A stretch of DNA of 64,000 nucleotides from Candidatus Saccharimonadota bacterium (GTDB taxonomy: Bacteria; Patescibacteriota; Saccharimonadia; Saccharimonadales; Saccharimonadaceae), in assembly GCA_027492255.1 (NCBI GenBank), contig JAPUFB010000005.1:1-64000 (forward strand), given 5' to 3'. The translations under genes and the position numbers were made by a program. The notes under the pieces are model-generated. The model was not told the DNA's origin. It saw only the letters and a list, made by a program, of their open reading frames with translations, and searched no databases. Positions 1 through 6,856 of this stretch are shown in pieces (within the stretch, counting starts at the first letter, position 1; each line of letters begins with the position of its first letter).

Positions 1-153
1 CGCACCGTCCAGAAAACAATTCTTTTCAACTTCAAAAAAGAAATCTCGGCGGGGGAAATCTCAAAAATAATCAAAGAATTGTTTTTCTGGCGGGGCGGGC
101 GTTGTCCGCTCAGCAATTTTCCTCAAAATGGGTTCGAGCCTCGTTGTAGATAG
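1..153 (+). CDS. 3' end of an unidentified CDS (partial)
   Basis: Frame 1 is open from the first base to a TAG at 151-153, about 50 codons. The C-terminus ends in a GFEPR-like string of the kind seen when a recombinase reading frame runs over a tRNA T-arm or its remnant. The product cannot be identified from so short a tail. It lies immediately upstream of the left inverted-repeat arm and in the same orientation as the recombinase at 441. It may be the tail of another integrated-element gene, or a chance open frame. Confidence 0.3.
   Translation, partial: RTVQKTILFNFKKEISAGEISKIIKELFFWRGGRCPLSNFPQNGFEPRCR
9..90. repeat. Short inverted repeat (9-25 / 73-90)
   Basis: CCAGAAAACAATTCTTT at 9-25 is matched in inverse orientation by AAAGAATTGTTTTTCTGG at 73-90, with one extra T/A pair. 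The two arms could form a hairpin with a 47-base loop. It lies inside the partial reading frame at the window edge, so it may be incidental, or it may be a protein-binding or recombination site linked to the mobile region downstream. Confidence 0.4.
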
Positions 154-154
154 A

Positions 155-289
155 CACCAAAAATGGACTAAAGTCAGAATTGTCGCCCGATAGGGCGGCT
201 TTTTCTTTGGCTTTGCGGAGCAAAAGCCAGATGTTCTTGGGGGGAAATGCAGTTGGGGCAGCCGTTGGCTGCGCCTTTTTGGTTTTTAG
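155..289 (+). repeat. Left arm of 135-bp perfect inverted repeat
   Basis: This 135-base segment is an exact reverse complement of 1836-1970, by base-by-base comparison. The two arms flank the serine recombinase gene. In the right arm the same sequence encodes the C-terminal region of the recombinase and abuts the 3' end of tRNA-Leu. In this left arm it is untranslated and carries terminator hairpins. Perfect identity over 135 bases implies recent duplication or ongoing homogenisation. Recombination between the arms would invert the interval 290-1835. Confidence 0.95.
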
Positions 290-307
290 CCGCCATAGGC
301 GGTTTTT
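182..307 (+). terminator. Three tandem terminator-like hairpins
   Basis: Three short GC-rich hairpins followed by T-runs read on the plus strand. They are 182-199 with T's at 200-204, 257-275 with T's at 276-280, and 290-302 with T's at 303-307. They would isolate the recombinase promoter region from upstream transcription. The first two are inside the inverted repeat and therefore recur on the minus strand after tRNA-Leu. Confidence 0.65.
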
Positions 308-321
308 GTTTGGTAAAATGG

Positions 322-425
322 TAGTGCAACCAACTTACAGGAAACTTTTTTATTTGTGCGGGCTTTAATGGCCGTCTTGGACAATTTAGGTTTCCTAAGT
401 TGGTTGCACCAAGACGGTCATTTAA
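322..425. repeat. Nested inverted repeats upstream of the recombinase
   Basis: GTGCAACCAACTTA at 322-335 is mirrored by TAAGTTGGTTGCAC near 395-408. Inside and around it, CCGTCTTGG near 371-380 is mirrored by CCAAGACGG near 409-418. Together they form an interlocking palindromic region just before the recombinase start at 441. Such arrays are typical of regulator or recombinase binding sites. They could also fold into a leader RNA. Function is inferred only from position. Confidence 0.5.
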
Positions 426-440
426 GTTCAAGGGGGTGCT

Positions 441-2078
441 ATGAGTGAAAAATATTATCTATACGCCAGAAAATCTACTGACGTAGAGGACAAACAAGTA
501 TTGTCCATTGAGGCGCAACTCGTTGAGTTGCGAGAATATGCCAAACGAGAAAGTTTGCATATTGCCGCCGAGTTTGTAGAGAAAAAGTCCGCCAAAACAA
601 CAGGCAGACCCATATTTGGCAAGTTGTTAGCTGAAATAGAGAAAAACGGCGGCAATATTCTGGCGTGGCACCCAGATAGACTGGCTAGAAATAGTGTGGA
701 CGGTGGACAGATTATCTATTTACTAGACAGCGGACAACTCGGCACGCTCAAGTTCCCTAGTTTTTGGTTTGAGAACACTAGTCAGGGCAAGTTTATGCTG
801 TCCATCGCTTTCGGACAGAGCAAATACTATGTAGATAACCTGTCTGAAAATACCAAACGAGGTTTGCGCCAAAAAGTCAGACGGGGCGAACGCCCTGGAC
901 TTGCACCTGTTGGCTATATCAACGACGTACGGACAAAAACAGTTGTCGTAGACAAACGGCGTTCGCCGATTGTCATTGAGGCTTTTGCGTTGTACGCCAA
1001 AGGCGATCAACGGCTTGAAGATATCGCTAGTTTTTTAGCCAGTAAGGGAATACTAACGAAATCTGGCAAACAGTTTCCGAAAGATAAAATTAAGCGCATG
1101 CTAACCAATCCATTTTATTACGGACATTTCCGTTATTTTGGCGAGATACACGAGGGCAATCATACAGCAATTATGAGCAAGAAACTGTTTGACCAAGTAC
1201 AGGTCACACTTGCAAAGCGTGGACGACCACAAAAGGGCGCAACTGCGCCGCAAATCTTTTGCGGTTTACTGCGCTGTGCAACCTGTAATCTAGCCATAAC
1301 TGCCGAAAAGAAAGTTAAACACCAAAAGAACGGCAACACCCACGAATACGTTTATTACCGTTGCACAAGAAAGCACAAAACAATTCTTTGCACCCAGCCA
1401 GCAGTAACCGAACCAGACCTAGCAATACAGCTCACAGACATTTTGCATAGCTGCGCTATGCCCAAGAGTTGGGCGGAACAACTGGAAAGAATGCTTGCTG
1501 CTGACGAAAAGAAAGCAGAACAAAGTTCTGGTGTGTTTGTAGCTAACGCACAAACACGACTTGTGAGCTTGCAGGGCAAGCTCCAGCGACTTTTAGACGG
1601 CTATTTAGACCAAGATATTGAGCAGACTGTCTATCACACCAAGCAAGCCGAACTAATGAGCGAAAAGAAGTCGCTGGAGGAGCAAGTCAGCAAGCTCACG
1701 CTTGCCAGCGCAGCTTGGGTTGAACCTATGCGCCAGTGGCTCAAACAAGCCTCTGACCTCAATACAATTGCAGAAAGTGGCGAGCATAGTGGTATAAAGT
1801 CAGCTTTTCTTGAAATGGATGGATTGAACCTGTTTCTAAAAACCAAAAAGGCGCAGCCAACGGCTGCCCCAACTGCATTTCCCCCCAAGAACATCTGGCT
1901 TTTGCTCCGCAAAGCCAAAGAAAAAGCCGCCCTATCGGGCGACAATTCTGACTTTAGTCCATTTTTGGTGCGCGAGAGAGGACTTGAACCTCCACGCCCG
2001 AAGGCATTAGCTCCTAAGGCTAACGTGTATACCAATTTCACCACTCGCGCATATATGTTTGTATGGTTCAAGGATTAA
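441..2078 (+). CDS. Large serine recombinase (site-specific integrase/transposase)
   Basis: A DNA recombinase that would cut and religate att sites through a 5'-phosphoserine intermediate. Residues 5-150 form the resolvase domain, with the YARKS motif placing the nucleophile at Ser12. A recombinase domain follows at about 165-265. A zinc ribbon at about 274-316 has paired cysteines (LRCATC, then YRCT and LCTQP), and a coiled-coil-rich segment covers about 370-430. The start ATG at 441 has GGGGG upstream as a plausible ribosome site. From about residue 466 the frame runs through the right inverted-repeat arm, and from about 509 antisense through tRNA-Leu. The last ~80 residues are therefore encoded by repeat and tRNA DNA. 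This layout suggests integration at the tRNA gene. Confidence 0.9.
   Translation: MSEKYYLYARKSTDVEDKQVLSIEAQLVELREYAKRESLHIAAEFVEKKSAKTTGRPIFGKLLAEIEKNGGNILAWHPDRLARNSVDGGQIIYLLDSGQLGTLKFPSFWFENTSQGKFMLSIAFGQSKYYVDNLSENTKRGLRQKVRRGERPGLAPVGYINDVRTKTVVVDKRRSPIVIEAFALYAKGDQRLEDIASFLASKGILTKSGKQFPKDKIKRMLTNPFYYGHFRYFGEIHEGNHTAIMSKKLFDQVQVTLAKRGRPQKGATAPQIFCGLLRCATCNLAITAEKKVKHQKNGNTHEYVYYRCTRKHKTILCTQPAVTEPDLAIQLTDILHSCAMPKSWAEQLERMLAADEKKAEQSSGVFVANAQTRLVSLQGKLQRLLDGYLDQDIEQTVYHTKQAELMSEKKSLEEQVSKLTLASAAWVEPMRQWLKQASDLNTIAESGEHSGIKSAFLEMDGLNLFLKTKKAQPTAAPTAFPPKNIWLLLRKAKEKAALSGDNSDFSPFLVRERGLEPPRPKALAPKANVYTNFTTRAYMFVWFKD
1836..1970 (-). repeat. Right arm of 135-bp perfect inverted repeat
   Basis: Exact reverse complement of 155-289. 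It is translated in the recombinase frame (residues about 466-510) and also contains, on the minus strand, the sequence directly 3' of tRNA-Leu including its encoded CCA. The repeat therefore ends at the tRNA 3' terminus, as expected if that terminus is a recombination boundary. Confidence 0.95.
1921..1943 (-). terminator. Terminator downstream of tRNA-Leu
   Basis: On the minus strand a seven-base-pair stem (GTCGCCC/GGGCGGC) with a GATA loop is followed by TTTTTC. It begins about 24 bases after the tRNA-Leu CCA end. A second hairpin with a T-run follows at 1845-1868. Both are embedded in the recombinase coding sequence on the opposite strand. Confidence 0.7.
1966..2050 (-). tRNA. tRNA-Leu (anticodon UAG), CCA encoded
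   Basis: The minus strand folds as a class II tRNA. The acceptor stem is GCGCGAG/CTCGCGC, and the D-arm is GTG...CAC. The anticodon stem TTAGC/GCTAA has loop CTTAGGA, giving anticodon UAG. A long variable arm TGCCTTCGGGCGT and T-arm GGAGG-TTCAAGT-CCTCT follow, then discriminator A and CCA (1966-1968). The 3' half is overlapped antisense by the recombinase frame. The inverted repeat begins at the CCA end, so this tRNA is probably the element's attachment target. It should still be functional because all stems are intact. Confidence 0.92.
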
Positions 2079-2082
2079 TTAT

Positions 2083-2241
2083 AGAGGACTTAGTCACGTT
2101 CCGCGACCCCCGAACTTCGCGATTGAAAGCACAGCTTTCATCGGAAGATTCGTTTCCGAAGTGCCACTGGCACTTCTCACCTCCACGCCTACAGTACTAG
2201 CCTTAAGGCTAACCTCGTATACCAATTTCACCACTCGCGCA
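2083..2241 (-). pseudogene. Decayed second tRNA-Leu copy, split in the T-arm
   Basis: The 5' half of tRNA-Leu recurs here on the minus strand. A 29-base exact direct repeat at 2217-2245 matches 2027-2055 and covers the acceptor 5' strand and D-arm. An anticodon-stem-like TTAGC CTTAAG GCTAG follows, and then CCTCC in the T-arm position. The D-stem pairing is broken and the T-arm is interrupted. A remnant matching the T-arm 3' part (AGAGGACTT) reappears only at 2083-2091. Between the two lie palindromes GAAGTGCCACTGGCACTTC (about 2159-2177) and GAAAGC/GCTTTC. It looks like an attachment-site scar rather than a working tRNA. Confidence 0.6.
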
Positions 2242-2276
2242 TATACCCCTATAAGTATAAACAAAGATGGGGTAAA

Positions 2277-2296
2277 TAAAAAGACGTGATAACGTC
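2277..2296 (-). terminator. Rho-independent terminator
   Basis: On the minus strand GACGTTATCACGTC forms a short stem followed by TTTTTATTT. It lies downstream of rsmD and of the long hairpin at 2303-2385, and would end transcription before the tRNA-Leu region. Confidence 0.7.
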
Positions 2297-2302
2297 CAAG
2301 GT

Positions 2303-2406
2303 GTTAGGAGAGGTAGTGCCGCTACTCCGAACTTTAGATTGTCCACCACAACAACTCCATTGACGGTCGGCACTAACTCCCTAACTACTTATGATAGTAC
2401 CATAAG
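2303..2406 (-). ncRNA. Structured RNA candidate or rsmD 3' UTR
   Basis: GTTAGGAGAGGTAGTGCCG (2303-2321) is nearly the reverse complement of CGGCACTAACTCCCTAAC (2368-2385). This gives an 18-19 bp stem with a small bulge and a 46-base apical loop. A second hairpin CTTATG/CATAAG sits at about 2388-2406, on the rsmD side. A U-tract terminator follows the long hairpin at 2277-2296. There is no convincing reading frame. It could be a small RNA with its own terminator or a folded 3' UTR of the rsmD operon. It does not match the SRP, RNase P or tmRNA core motifs that I know. Confidence 0.45.
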
Positions 2407-2432
2407 CCCTATCGTTTTGAAAAGACTTATTT

Positions 2433-2972
2433 TTAAGAGACAGTATGGTAAAAATGCAGACTTGCGCCGGCATATTCTCTTACGTCATCACATATAAGAC
2501 CATCGAGCGCGATCGTGGCGTGGGTAACAGGCAGTGAAAGTACCAGCCGTCCATTGTGTGCCACATGTTTCGCAAGTCGCCGTAGACTTGCTTCTTGTAA
2601 ATCATGATAGGGCGGATCAACAAAAATAAGATCAAAACTGTCGCCCGTAGCCGATTCATCCCAAGTCGCAACACTCCCTGCGAAAAGGGTTGCGCAATCT
2701 CCCACCTTTAAAAGTTCAATATTTTCCCTAATCACACGTCCTGCGACACGGTCCTTTTCGATAAAGAGTGCCCTCGAGGCACCGCGGCTTAGTGCTTCAA
2801 ACCCTAGCGAGCCAGTACCGGCAAATGCGTCCAGTACCGTACAGTCTGATATATCGCCAAGAATATTAAACAGCGCTCCGCGCTGCCGCTCCCCCATTGG
2901 ATGAGTGACGTGTCCGCGCGGTGCTTGCAAGAAACGACCACCAAAATGACCGGAAATAAGTCGGATGTTCAT
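2433..2972 (-). CDS. rsmD: 16S rRNA (guanine966-N2)-methyltransferase RsmD-like
   Basis: A SAM-dependent methyltransferase expected to modify 16S rRNA in the small-subunit head. Motifs seen are the N-terminal RLISGHFGGR and MGERQRGALFNIL segments, SAM motif I LDAFAGTGSLGFEALSRGA and the catalytic motif IV VDPPYH. I chose the Met at 2972, giving 180 residues, because the typical RsmD N-terminus begins there and the ATG overlaps the upstream stop in an ATGA junction. The longer frame to 3020 lies inside the upstream gene. The four-base overlap implies translational coupling to the phospholipase-like gene. Confidence 0.9.
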   Translation of the reverse strand: MNIRLISGHFGGRFLQAPRGHVTHPMGERQRGALFNILGDISDCTVLDAFAGTGSLGFEALSRGASRALFIEKDRVAGRVIRENIELLKVGDCATLFAGSVATWDESATGDSFDLIFVDPPYHDLQEASLRRLAKHVAHNGRLVLSLPVTHATIALDGLICDDVREYAGASLHFYHTVS

Positions 2973-3799
2973 ACAGCACCTTTCTTTTGTTTTCGTGACT
3001 CTTCGTACGCGGCATACCATACAAGCGTCACAGTTTTAATGATCAGCGGCATCAGATCTTTCCGCACACCACTAGCCATCGAACGTGTCCAGCCTCTTTT
3101 CTTGTAGCGCGTATACAGATCAAGTGACACGACATGTAGAAGCGCCTCATGAAACAGTACCTCAAATCCTTCTTGTCGTACTCGTATAAGATCATTTCCT
3201 GTCGGCTGGGCAGTATCAAACCTCAGAGCCTTAATTGTCGACGCAACACCGGCCTCAAACAGCGTATGGGTAGTCATAACACCGCCTGCACCCCAGTGTT
3301 CCCAATTATTTTTCACAAATTGTTTCGTCGATCCATCGCTTGGAATGATGAGTCGGCTACGAACAGTCTTTTTTTCTTCAGTTCTCTCTCGTAGTAGTGT
3401 GAAAGCCTCTTCTTCTGGTTCATGATGCGCTGGTGTTAGTCCGTCAACAATTGCATGCGACAACCACGCCGCCTCGAATCCGGCCCGGACGGAATCCTTT
3501 TTTGCGAGGGCCGTTACAAGATTACGATAATGGGCCCTAATATCCCTGAGTAGCGACACATCCGACGGATCTTTTGGATTAATAAAGTGCCAGGGCTCAT
3601 CAACACCGGGACTTTTAAGCTTCACTCCATCGGGTCCGTTTATTCCCTCAAATCTTAAAATCATTTTTATATCTGGAAAAGATGAACCTGTCTTGAAAAC
3701 AGCATCAAAATGACGTTTTGCAACACGATCGATTTTCTGATGCGCACCAACAATACGGCCAGATTTGCCTACTTTAGGGAGTGGTCCGAAGGAGTACAT
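2969..3799 (-). CDS. Zinc phospholipase C / S1-P1 nuclease-like protein
   Basis: A 276-residue protein without a clear signal peptide. Residues 115-125 have the spacing H-x3-D-x5-H (in WLSHAIVDGLTPAH) that forms the trinuclear zinc site in bacterial phospholipase C and P1 nucleases. An upstream PWHFINP element at about 69-75 resembles the HFYDP segment of that fold. His20 and the HEPEEE region could add ligands. Its stop overlaps the rsmD start, so both are co-translated. Family membership is inferred from these motifs. Substrate is unknown, and lack of a secretion signal makes a classical exported lipase less certain. Confidence 0.55.
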   Translation of the reverse strand: MYSFGPLPKVGKSGRIVGAHQKIDRVAKRHFDAVFKTGSSFPDIKMILRFEGINGPDGVKLKSPGVDEPWHFINPKDPSDVSLLRDIRAHYRNLVTALAKKDSVRAGFEAAWLSHAIVDGLTPAHHEPEEEAFTLLRERTEEKKTVRSRLIIPSDGSTKQFVKNNWEHWGAGGVMTTHTLFEAGVASTIKALRFDTAQPTGNDLIRVRQEGFEVLFHEALLHVVSLDLYTRYKKRGWTRSMASGVRKDLMPLIIKTVTLVWYAAYEESRKQKKGAV

Positions 3800-3867
3800 T
3801 GGTTAATTTAGCAGTAAAAACCCTGCTGTTTTCCCTTTAGAATTTTCATATCTTTATTAATTATAGC

Positions 3868-5928
3868 TTAGTTTAGCGCTGTAAGACGTCTATAGCGCTC
3901 AACCTCATCAGCAAGCTTCTTATACTCTTTAAGGTCAAGGTATCCCTCAACAAACCGAGGTGCGACGCGACGAACTTTCTTTAAAAGTCGTAGGTCGTTG
4001 ATATTGGCAATCTTAAGATCTAAGGCACCATGCTGAGCCCGTCCATAAATCTCTCCGGGACCACGAAGTTCGAGATCACGTTCAGCGAGATAAAAGCCGT
4101 CATTTGATTTCTCGAGTTCACGAAGACGCAGCGATGGGGCCTTACTAGTACTCGGTACAAGATAGCAGTAGCTCTGGAGCTCACTTCGACCTACTCGGCC
4201 ACGCAGCTGATGCAGCTGAGCAAGACCGAACGTATCAGCCGCCTCAATGATTATGACTGTCGCATTTGGAACATCAACGCCCACCTCTACAACCGTTGTG
4301 GAGACAAGAATATCGATATCACCTGACGCAAAACGTTCCATCACCTCCTGTTTCTCATCGGGCTTCAGTTTGCCGTGAAGCAGCCCGATACGACGATGCT
4401 TAAAGATGGAGTTCTGTAAACGCACATATTCGGCTTTTACGCTCTTGATTTCCGCATCCTCTGTATTACCCCTTGATTCTTGATATTTGCTGCTTGATGC
4501 TTCAATTAACGGACACACAACATAAACCTGACGACCAGCCTGAATTTCTTTTTCAACTTTTTCATACATCTGTGCCCTTGAATTAGGAGAGATAATTTCG
4601 GTCGTAATCGGTAAACGATTTTTTGGTTTCTCTCCTAGGATCGATATATCAAGCTCGCCATACACCGTTAGTTGCAGACTCCGCGGAATCGGAGTAGCGG
4701 TCATTGCAAGCAGGTGTGGCATTTTGTCGCTTTTTGTAAGAAGCTTTTGCCGCTGAGCTACACCAAAACGATGCTGCTCATCAATCACTACGAATCCAAG
4801 CTTATGGAATTTTACAGGGTCTTCGATTAATGCGTGTGTTCCAATAACAACCGATACGCTTCCGTCAGCAATGTGCGTGAAAAGTTCTCTTCTTGACTTA
4901 TTTTTCACGGATCCAGTGAGTAGCGCAACAGAAACCTCAAACGGCTCAAGAAGACGAGAGAGCGTTTCGGCATGCTGACGCGCGAGCAATTCGGTTGGAG
5001 CCATTATTGCTGATTGATACCCGTTACGAGCTGCAATATAAGCGACCAGCCCCGCGACAACAGTTTTACCGCTTCCGACGTCGCCTTGAAGCATCCGGTT
5101 CATCGGCTTATCGGCGGATAAATTTTGGATCGCCTCCCACGCCGCAAGCCGCTGCGCATTCGTCAGATCAAATGGAAGATTCTTCACAAAGGCCCGTGCA
5201 TCGGCCGCTGAAAATTCAATCATATGACTTGCAAGCGCGTCATTGTCCTCACGATTCTTAAGTGACGCAAGAACAAGCGATAATATTTCTTCGAATCCAA
5301 GTCTTTCGCGCGCTCGCTCGAGCGCTACGCTGTCATCAGGAAAATGTAACTGATAAAGGGCATCAGCATGACCCATTAGTTTTTCTTCCTTAACAATATC
5401 AATAGGCAACGTCTCCGGAAGAGACAGTATGAGCGGCTTTAATTCATTGAGCGTTTTACGAACCAGTACACTTTTAAGTCCGCGTGTTGCAGGATAGATA
5501 GGTACAATCCGCCCACCGTTCACACCTTCTCCATCGGTCATTTCCGCACTCGGGCTAACAATCTGATAATGATTACGCTGCAGGTTGAATTCACCGGACA
5601 CGAGAAATTCTTTCTCTGTCTTTAGTTGTGCCACTCTATACGCTTGATTAAACCAGACGACTTGGACTTTTCCAGTATCATCAAAGAGTGTCGCTTCTAC
5701 GACAGTCATGTTCCGACGAACGCGCTTTGAGCTGATATTTTCGAATCGACCCCGAACACTTACTCTGCCGGGCCGAATATCTCGAATTGACTGAACCCGT
5801 GAGAAGTCCTCGTAAATACGAGGAAAAAAATTAATCAAATCCTCAATTGTCTCTATACCTGCCTCACGGAACTGCTGTGCACTCTTGGGTCCAACGCCTT
5901 TGATGGTATCGATTGATCGCTCTAACAT
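3868..5928 (-). CDS. recG: ATP-dependent DNA helicase RecG
   Basis: Remodels stalled replication forks and branched DNA. At 686 residues it is normal length. It has an N-terminal helix-hairpin-helix-like segment (IDTIKGVGPKSA) and a wedge OB-fold at about 60-140. Walker A is GDVGSGKT at about 285, the DEAH-type box is VIDEQHRFG, and motif III is AMTATPIPRS. The C-terminal helicase motif is LRGRVGRS. A -10-like TATTAT lies nine bases before the ATG and no strong Shine-Dalgarno is seen. It is divergent from the unknown gene at 5999. Confidence 0.97.
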   Translation of the reverse strand: MLERSIDTIKGVGPKSAQQFREAGIETIEDLINFFPRIYEDFSRVQSIRDIRPGRVSVRGRFENISSKRVRRNMTVVEATLFDDTGKVQVVWFNQAYRVAQLKTEKEFLVSGEFNLQRNHYQIVSPSAEMTDGEGVNGGRIVPIYPATRGLKSVLVRKTLNELKPLILSLPETLPIDIVKEEKLMGHADALYQLHFPDDSVALERARERLGFEEILSLVLASLKNREDNDALASHMIEFSAADARAFVKNLPFDLTNAQRLAAWEAIQNLSADKPMNRMLQGDVGSGKTVVAGLVAYIAARNGYQSAIMAPTELLARQHAETLSRLLEPFEVSVALLTGSVKNKSRRELFTHIADGSVSVVIGTHALIEDPVKFHKLGFVVIDEQHRFGVAQRQKLLTKSDKMPHLLAMTATPIPRSLQLTVYGELDISILGEKPKNRLPITTEIISPNSRAQMYEKVEKEIQAGRQVYVVCPLIEASSSKYQESRGNTEDAEIKSVKAEYVRLQNSIFKHRRIGLLHGKLKPDEKQEVMERFASGDIDILVSTTVVEVGVDVPNATVIIIEAADTFGLAQLHQLRGRVGRSELQSYCYLVPSTSKAPSLRLRELEKSNDGFYLAERDLELRGPGEIYGRAQHGALDLKIANINDLRLLKKVRRVAPRFVEGYLDLKEYKKLADEVERYRRLTALN

Positions 5929-5963
5929 TCTCTATAAATAATACTCTATGATCCTGCTCATGC

Positions 5964-5992
5964 TTGAGGTTGTTACGAAAAAACTTTATAGT
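5964..5992 (+). promoter_or_regulatory. Promoter of the unknown gene at 5999
   Basis: TTGAGG (5964-5969), a 17-base spacer and TATAGT (5987-5992), followed six bases later by an ATG. The transcript would begin at or next to the start codon, i.e. it would be leaderless. Confidence 0.6.
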
Positions 5993-5998
5993 GACGAT

Positions 5999-6556
5999 AT
6001 GATTATCAAAGAACAACCGGGTAATACCCTCAACTCAACCGAAGAATTTGTCCTTGTTCCTATCTCATCAGATACCCATGATCCAACCTCAGGCTTTTAC
6101 CGAACTGCCCTCGATCGATTTCCGCTGGCAAAGATACGGCTTGGAAAGCGCTTTTTATCAGAAGGTCCTTTGGAGCCAGGAGAAGTCTTTATCGTAGAGT
6201 TTGCAGGCCTTCAGACACCATCATATGCACTCGCATTTGCAGGAATCCACCGAGTCGGTGAATATGGCTGGCGAGATGCACCCGAAAACCTAGCCGCAGC
6301 ACTCGAAAACATTCCGGCTCGGCGCCTAGGTCGCACCTCGAGAATCGCAACCGCCGGTATTCCCGGAACAGGTTTTAGTGGATTAAAGGGCGGTGCTGAT
6401 CCTACTGCAATACGGGCAGCCCTCGACGAAAGCTCACGTCATATCGTGATTTATCACGATGATCTCTCGGGCGATCGGGAACCACGCATTGTTCGTGAGC
6501 CACAACCTCAGCTCGCTGAAGCGTTGCCACTGCCAGTGCAACCGTACCGTATCTAA
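5999..6556 (+). CDS. Conserved-looking protein of unknown function
   Basis: About 185 residues from the ATG at 5999. The frame opens at 5948, but the 5999 start sits six bases after a good promoter with no leader, so I prefer it. The sequence is mixed alpha/beta with EEFVLVPISSDTH near the start, a central EVFIVEFAGLQTPSYALAF strand-helix region, and a C-terminal HIVIYHDD strand. No catalytic motif is recognised. It ends one base before the convergent S4-domain gene stop. No function is assigned. Confidence 0.7.
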   Translation: MIIKEQPGNTLNSTEEFVLVPISSDTHDPTSGFYRTALDRFPLAKIRLGKRFLSEGPLEPGEVFIVEFAGLQTPSYALAFAGIHRVGEYGWRDAPENLAAALENIPARRLGRTSRIATAGIPGTGFSGLKGGADPTAIRAALDESSRHIVIYHDDLSGDREPRIVREPQPQLAEALPLPVQPYRI

Positions 6557-6739
6557 TTATTTAACGAGTAGAAATGAGTTCTTACCCTTTTTGATAAGTG
6601 CTTTTTCATTAAGAGCATAGTCTTCACTGATTTTTTGGCCATTAACAGAGATCGCACCTCCACTAATCAGTCGACGTGCTTCTCCGTTACTGGTGACAAG
6701 ACCCGTCTCGACAAGGGCTTCGGATAGGATTATGTACAT
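6557..6739 (-). CDS. Orphan S4 RNA-binding domain, TyrRS C-terminal-like
   Basis: A 60-residue protein that is almost entirely an S4 domain: LVTSNGEARRLISGG, AISVNGQKI and the terminal LIKKGKNSFLLV. This is the pattern of the last ~60 residues of bacterial tyrosyl-tRNA synthetase. No catalytic TyrRS domain lies upstream: 6740-6856 is noncoding and then a divergent gene begins. It is either a tyrS remnant or a genuine free S4 protein. The reading frame is intact and starts with MYIILSEALVE. It is convergent with, and directly abuts, the unknown gene. Confidence 0.65.
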   Translation of the reverse strand: MYIILSEALVETGLVTSNGEARRLISGGAISVNGQKISEDYALNEKALIKKGKNSFLLVK

Positions 6740-6815
6740 TATATCTTCATGTTATTTTTTATCTCTTCACCCCTGATAGATATAACCGATATTTCGAAAA
6801 AATGCCTAGCATTAG

Positions 6816-6824
6816 TGCTATAAT
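6816..6824 (+). promoter_or_regulatory. Extended -10 promoter of the penicillin-binding protein
   Basis: TGCTATAAT is a consensus extended -10 element. It is followed by a short leader with Shine-Dalgarno AGAGGAG at about 6845-6851 and ATG at 6857. This gene therefore has a conventional leader, unlike many others here. Confidence 0.75.
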
Positions 6825-6856
6825 GTTACTAACACAGAGTTTTAAGAGGAGCTGTA

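Noticed and set aside
121-158. Possible tRNA 3' end around GGGTTCGAGCCTC
   Set aside because: A T-arm-like fold is possible but no acceptor, anticodon or D-arm can be built upstream, and the CCA is not at the right distance.
174-431. Minus-strand 85-residue frame
   Set aside because: It covers the inverted repeat and palindromes, reads the recombinase 3' copy out of frame, and has no start signals.
1441-1760. Frameshift or truncation in the recombinase
   Set aside because: The zinc ribbon and coiled-coil segments continue in one frame with sensible spacing, so no break is needed.
2059-2289. Plus-strand frame across the tRNA-Leu remnant
   Set aside because: It is antisense to tRNA-derived sequence and palindromes; its content is explained by those features.
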